A DNA stretch of 64,000 bases, taken from contig NZ_BOQL01000018.1 of the NCBI RefSeq assembly GCF_018332655.1, positions 1-64,000 on the forward strand. Reading direction: 5' to 3'. The notes below the pieces were generated by a model. That model searched no databases. It was not told the origin of the DNA and was given only the letters and a program-made list of their open reading frames with translations. Positions 60,664 through 64,000 of the stretch are shown here, in pieces (the stretch's first letter is position 1; each line of letters starts with the position of its first letter). Both the position numbers and the translations under genes were made by a program. The DNA comes from Actinoplanes auranticolor. GTDB taxonomy: Bacteria > Actinomycetota > Actinomycetes > Mycobacteriales > Micromonosporaceae.

Positions 60664-62123
60664 ATCCCCCAGCTCGCCTGCTCGGCCGCGTCCAGCAGGG
60701 GCAGGGCCAGCCGGAAACAGGCGCCCGCGCCGGACGACGTCTCCAGCTCGACCTCGCCGCCGTGGGCCCGGGCGAGCGAGCGGGCGATCGCCAGTCCCAG
60801 CCCGGCGTTCGCGCCGCCCAGCCGGTTGCGGGAGCGGTCGGTGCGGTAGAAGCGGTCGAAGACCCGGCCGGCCTGGTCAGCCGTCATCCCCGGGCCCCGG
60901 TCGGCGATCTCCAGCACGGCGCGGCCGTCGAGCGTGCCCACGCCGATGCGGACGCCGGTGCCCGGCGGGGTGTGCGCGACCGCGTTGCCCACCAGGTTGG
61001 TGATGACCTGCCGCAGGCGCGCCTCGTCGGCGTCGACCGGGGCCGGGCCGGGCGGGCCGGTCCCGCCGGGGCCGGTGAGCTCGACCGGCCGGGTCGCGTC
61101 CAGGGCGTGCAGGTCGTGCCGGGCATCGGTGGCCAGGGTCCGCAGGTCCATCGGGGCGCGGTCGAGCTGGGCCTCGGGCGCGTCGTCCAGTTCGGCCAGC
61201 AGCAGCAGGTCCTCGGTGAGCCGGGTGAGCCGGGTCGCCTCGCTGTCGATGCGCCGCATGGCCGCGTCGACGTCGGCCGGGCCGGCCAGCGCACCCATCC
61301 GGTGCAGGTCGGTCGAGCCCTTGATGACGAACAGCGGGGTCCGCAGCTCGTGGCTGACGTCCGAGACGAAGGTGCGCATCCGGGCCTCCGAGGCGGCCCG
61401 GTCGGCGAAGGCCCGTTCCAGCTGGCCGAGCATCAGGTTGAGGGACGCCGCGAGGTGACCGATCTCGGTGCCCGGGGCGGCCAGGGCGGGCACCCGCCGG
61501 CTCAGGTCACCGGCGGCGATCGCGGCTGCCGTTTGTTCGATGCGGCGCAGCGGGCGCAGTCCCCGGCCCAGCGCGAACCAGCCCACCGCGGTCAACGCCA
61601 CCAGCAGCACGAGGCCGCTGACCAGGCTGGTCGTGCGCAGCTGGGCCACGGTGGCGTCGGCCGCGGTCATCGGCGCGGCGGCGATCACCGTGCCGTTCCA
61701 GCCGGTGGTCCGGCGGGCGACGGCCCGCCAGCGGCCCGAGTCGTCGGCGGCGGGCAGGAAGACCGCCGAACCGTCGGTGGGGATGGTCCGCAGCTGCGCC
61801 TCCGGCGGCAGGCTGGCGGTGCTCAGCCGCGAGGTGAGCAGGCCGTCGGCGATCTCGCCGTTCGCGTCCAGGTAGACCAGGTAAGGAGCGCCGACCAGGT
61901 TGAGGGCGGAGTCGAGCAGATCGGTACGGGCCCCCGCGGCACCCGGATCGCGCGGCCCGCTGACCGGCAGGCGGGAGATCAGGGCGGTGAGCGAGCCGAG
62001 CTGACTGTCCAGCCGGTCGACCTGGTAGTGCTCCAGGCGATCGGAGACGACCGTGCCCACCAGGGCCAGCCCGGTCAGCAGCAGGCCCGCGGTGAGCAGC
62101 AGCAGCCGTACGCGCAGGCTCAC
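60660..62123 (-). CDS. Sensor histidine kinase (MprB/TrcS-like)
   Basis: 487 residues. Helices at about 8-30 and 175-198 bracket an external domain of about 145 residues. HAMP region RGLRPLRRIEQTAAAIAAGD; phospho-acceptor His in VSDVSHELRTPLFVIKG; N-box NLVGNAVAHTPPG; G-boxes DRGPGMT and NAGLGLAIARSLARAHGG. The GTG start overlaps the regulator stop by 4 nt. Confidence 0.92.
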   Translation of the reverse strand: MSLRVRLLLLTAGLLLTGLALVGTVVSDRLEHYQVDRLDSQLGSLTALISRLPVSGPRDPGAAGARTDLLDSALNLVGAPYLVYLDANGEIADGLLTSRLSTASLPPEAQLRTIPTDGSAVFLPAADDSGRWRAVARRTTGWNGTVIAAAPMTAADATVAQLRTTSLVSGLVLLVALTAVGWFALGRGLRPLRRIEQTAAAIAAGDLSRRVPALAAPGTEIGHLAASLNLMLGQLERAFADRAASEARMRTFVSDVSHELRTPLFVIKGSTDLHRMGALAGPADVDAAMRRIDSEATRLTRLTEDLLLLAELDDAPEAQLDRAPMDLRTLATDARHDLHALDATRPVELTGPGGTGPPGPAPVDADEARLRQVITNLVGNAVAHTPPGTGVRIGVGTLDGRAVLEIADRGPGMTADQAGRVFDRFYRTDRSRNRLGGANAGLGLAIARSLARAHGGEVELETSSGAGACFRLALPLLDAAEQASWGI

Positions 62124-62809
62124 TTGCGTGGCTCCCTCAGCACGTAACCCACGCCGTGGACGGTGTGGATCAGCTTCGGTTCCTCGCTGTCGACCTTGCG
62201 CCGCAGGTACGAGATGTACGTGTCCACGATGCTGGCGTCGCCGCCGAAGTCGTAGTGCCACACCCGGTCGAGGATCTGCGCCTTGGACACCACCCGCCCG
62301 GCGTTCTCCATGAGGTGGCGCAGCAGCCGGAACTCGGTGGCGGACACCCGCACCGGCCGGCCGTCCCGGGTCACCTGGTGTCCCTCCACGTCCAGGGCCA
62401 GCGGGCCGACGGTCACGACCCCGTCGTGGTGCCCGGCGGTGCGGCGCAGGATGGCCCGGATGCGGGCGATCAGCTCCTCCAGGTCGAACGGCTTGGTCAC
62501 GTAGTCGTCGGCGCCCAGCGACAGCCCGGTGATCTTGTCGGCCTGCCGGTCGCGGGCGGTGAGGAACAGCACCGGCGTGCGGTGCTCGCGCAGTTGCCGG
62601 ACCACCTCGAAGCCGTCCATGTCGGGCAGCATGACGTCGAGCAGCACCAGGTCGGGCGGGTTCTCGGTAGCCGAGGCGATCGCCTCGCCGGCCGTGGCGG
62701 CCGAGGTCACCCGGAAGCCGGCGAACCGCAGGGTCGCGGCGAGCAGTTCCCGGACGGTGGCCTCGTCGTCCACCACCAGCAGTCGCTCAGCCTCTTCCCG
62801 GACGCTCAT
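62120..62809 (-). CDS. OmpR-type response regulator (MprA/TrcR-like)
   Basis: 229 residues. Receiver: DDE (14-16), phospho-acceptor Asp58 in LVLLDVMLPDMDGFE, Thr84, Lys106 (VTKPF). Winged helix: IVDTYISYLRRKVDSEEP and VHGVGYVL. The ATG overlaps the stop of the upstream membrane protein (ATGA), so the three genes are one operon. Confidence 0.93.
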   Translation of the reverse strand: MSVREEAERLLVVDDEATVRELLAATLRFAGFRVTSAATAGEAIASATENPPDLVLLDVMLPDMDGFEVVRQLREHRTPVLFLTARDRQADKITGLSLGADDYVTKPFDLEELIARIRAILRRTAGHHDGVVTVGPLALDVEGHQVTRDGRPVRVSATEFRLLRHLMENAGRVVSKAQILDRVWHYDFGGDASIVDTYISYLRRKVDSEEPKLIHTVHGVGYVLREPRK

Positions 62810-64000
62810 GTCCGCCAGCCTACGGAGGTCGGGCGCCGGACGGCGTCAACCAGCAGGCTCCCGGTGAAGCCGGCGACGGCACCGGCGCCGAGCCCGGCCC
62901 CCAGTGCCACCCACGGGTTCGCGGCCAGCCGCACGTCGAGGACCGGGACGGCGACGATGAACGCCTGAACGCCCAGTTCCACCGAGACCCGCGACAGCAG
63001 CGCCAGGACGGTGAGCCCGGCAGCCATCACCGGAGCGAGCCACGCGGCCAGAACGGCCGCCCGGCGCAGCGGGCCACCGGCCCGGTCCCGGCCGGTACGC
63101 GCGGCGACGGCGACGCCGCACGCGAGCACCACGGCACCGGACAGGACCACGAGCGCACCGCGTCCGGGCGAGGACCAACCGCCGTCCACGACGCAGGAGA
63201 GCACGCCGTCCGCACTGAAGGACCAGGGCACGCCCAGCCCGAGCAGCAGCACACCGCCGACCACGAGCGGCAGCGTGAGCAGCACACCCCCGGCCGCGGC
63301 GGGACCGCCGAGCGCCCACGCCCCGAGCACGCACACGGCGGCCGTACCGGCGACCGGCCACCGCGCGGCGCGCAGCGCGCCCCCGACGGCCGGGAACCGG
63401 ACGGCCAGCCAGCACAGCCCGACGACGGCCAGCGCCCCCACCGCCGCGCCGGCCACCGTGCGCCCGGTGGCCACGGCGAAGCCGGCCTCGAGCTTGTCGA
63501 GGGAGGCACCGGCGAAGGGCGTACGGGTGCCCGAAGCGCACGCCCCCGCCCCGCCGCCCGCCGCCCCGGCGCCCCCGGCCGGCAGCGTCAGCGTTCCGCG
63601 GGCCGCCGCTGCCACCGCGCCGAGCCCGGCCGTGCCGGCGACGGCCGCTGTCATGCCGCGCACCAGCAGCCCGGGACGGCCGCGGCGCAGCAGCAGTGTC
63701 CCGAGGACGACCGCGCCCACCAGCGACACGCCCAGGGGGATCACCTGGATCCGGCCCTGCACGGTGATCGGCAGGCGACCGGCCGGGTCGATGCCCACGT
63801 CGGCCGGGCCGCCGGCCGCCATCGCGACGACCGCCGCGGTCAGCCGACCGATCGGGCCGCCCCCGGCTCCGCCGGCTGATAGTCCAGGCTCGGGTAGCGG
63901 CACGACGTCCAGCAGGAGCAGACCGGCCGCCGCGGCGGCGGCCATGGCGAGCAGTGCGCCACCCGCCGCGACCAGCCCCCGGCCGATGTCCCGGGCCACC
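62806..64000 (-). CDS. Streptophobe-family membrane protein (runs off right edge)
   Basis: At least 398 residues are in the window; the frame is open to the edge, and the GTG at 63999 need not be the true start. About ten hydrophobic segments separated by Gly/Ala-rich loops; the piece PITVQGRIQVIPLGVSLVGAVVL and the preceding PADVGIDP resemble streptophobe proteins of Streptomyces and relatives, whose function is unknown. Coupled to a two-component system by a 4-nt overlap, so it may be part of the signal pathway or its input. Confidence 0.75.
   Translation of the reverse strand, partial: VARDIGRGLVAAGGALLAMAAAAAAGLLLLDVVPLPEPGLSAGGAGGGPIGRLTAAVVAMAAGGPADVGIDPAGRLPITVQGRIQVIPLGVSLVGAVVLGTLLLRRGRPGLLVRGMTAAVAGTAGLGAVAAAARGTLTLPAGGAGAAGGGAGACASGTRTPFAGASLDKLEAGFAVATGRTVAGAAVGALAVVGLCWLAVRFPAVGGALRAARWPVAGTAAVCVLGAWALGGPAAAGGVLLTLPLVVGGVLLLGLGVPWSFSADGVLSCVVDGGWSSPGRGALVVLSGAVVLACGVAVAARTGRDRAGGPLRRAAVLAAWLAPVMAAGLTVLALLSRVSVELGVQAFIVAVPVLDVRLAANPWVALGAGLGAGAVAGFTGSLLVDAVRRPTSVGWRT

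Noticed and set aside
1..64000. CRISPR arrays, tRNA, rRNA, insertion sequences, prophage
   Set aside because: No regularly spaced repeats, no cloverleaf with CCA end, no transposase or integrase motif seen in any frame.

Overview
The window is very GC-rich, coding-dense DNA with GTG/TTG starts, frequent 4-bp ATGA/GTGA overlaps and many secreted carbohydrate-active enzymes. It also carries LacI/TetR/LysR/WYL/LAL regulators, an ECF sigma factor with a SnoaL-like tail, an LtrA protein and a streptophobe-type membrane protein. This is typical of a soil actinomycete; the gene families suggest Micromonosporaceae (Actinoplanes/Micromonospora-like), which is an inference because no rRNA gene is present. 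I see no tRNA, rRNA, CRISPR array, transposase, integrase or prophage; the window reads as chromosomal arm content.

Layout. 1-5.8 kb: a secreted-protein fragment, a ricin-lectin/GH43 enzyme, an ECF sigma factor with a small cupin-like partner, and a secreted seven-repeat RCC1 propeller. 5.8-13.7 kb: a sugar-utilisation locus (MGH1/GH63-like glycosidase, CUT1 ABC importer, LacI repressor, secreted clan GH-A glycosidase with ricin domain) built around a divergent promoter with palindromic operators. 13.7-19.6 kb: SGNH hydrolase, diguanylate cyclase, Ser/Thr kinase, methyltransferase, LysR regulator. 19.8-27.5 kb: a second GH43 enzyme, a two-component system divergent from an ABC-2 exporter whose first permease carries a large lectin-like extracytoplasmic domain, and a Tat-type esterase.

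27.5-41 kb: two back-to-back TetR-controlled catabolic modules. One is a seven-gene operon (CUT2 ABC importer, SDR dehydrogenase, SMP-30 lactonase, acyl-CoA ligase). The other is a three-gene operon (MFS importer, secreted TAP-like hydrolase, beta-lactamase-fold hydrolase). Both promoters share an almost identical 15-bp block around a consensus -35. 41-43.4 kb: a CebR/CelR-like LacI repressor divergent from a GH6 cellulase, with matching operators; the same type of operator lies upstream of the RCC1 gene 37 kb away.

43.4-50 kb: cupin, MDR oxidoreductase with twin inverted-repeat operators, a 5'-truncated subtilase, a LAL-type LuxR regulator and a degenerate ferritin-like protein. 50-57 kb: monooxygenase, esterase, methyltransferase, LtrA, GNAT, MatB-like ligase, RidA, WYL regulator and a gene remnant. 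57-64 kb: MMPL transporter, secreted PD40 propeller, and a streptophobe/response-regulator/histidine-kinase operon running off the right edge.

The common theme is polysaccharide sensing and degradation under local repressors, with two adjacent TetR modules for uptake and breakdown of an unidentified small molecule. All functions are inferred from sequence motifs read by eye; no database search was run.
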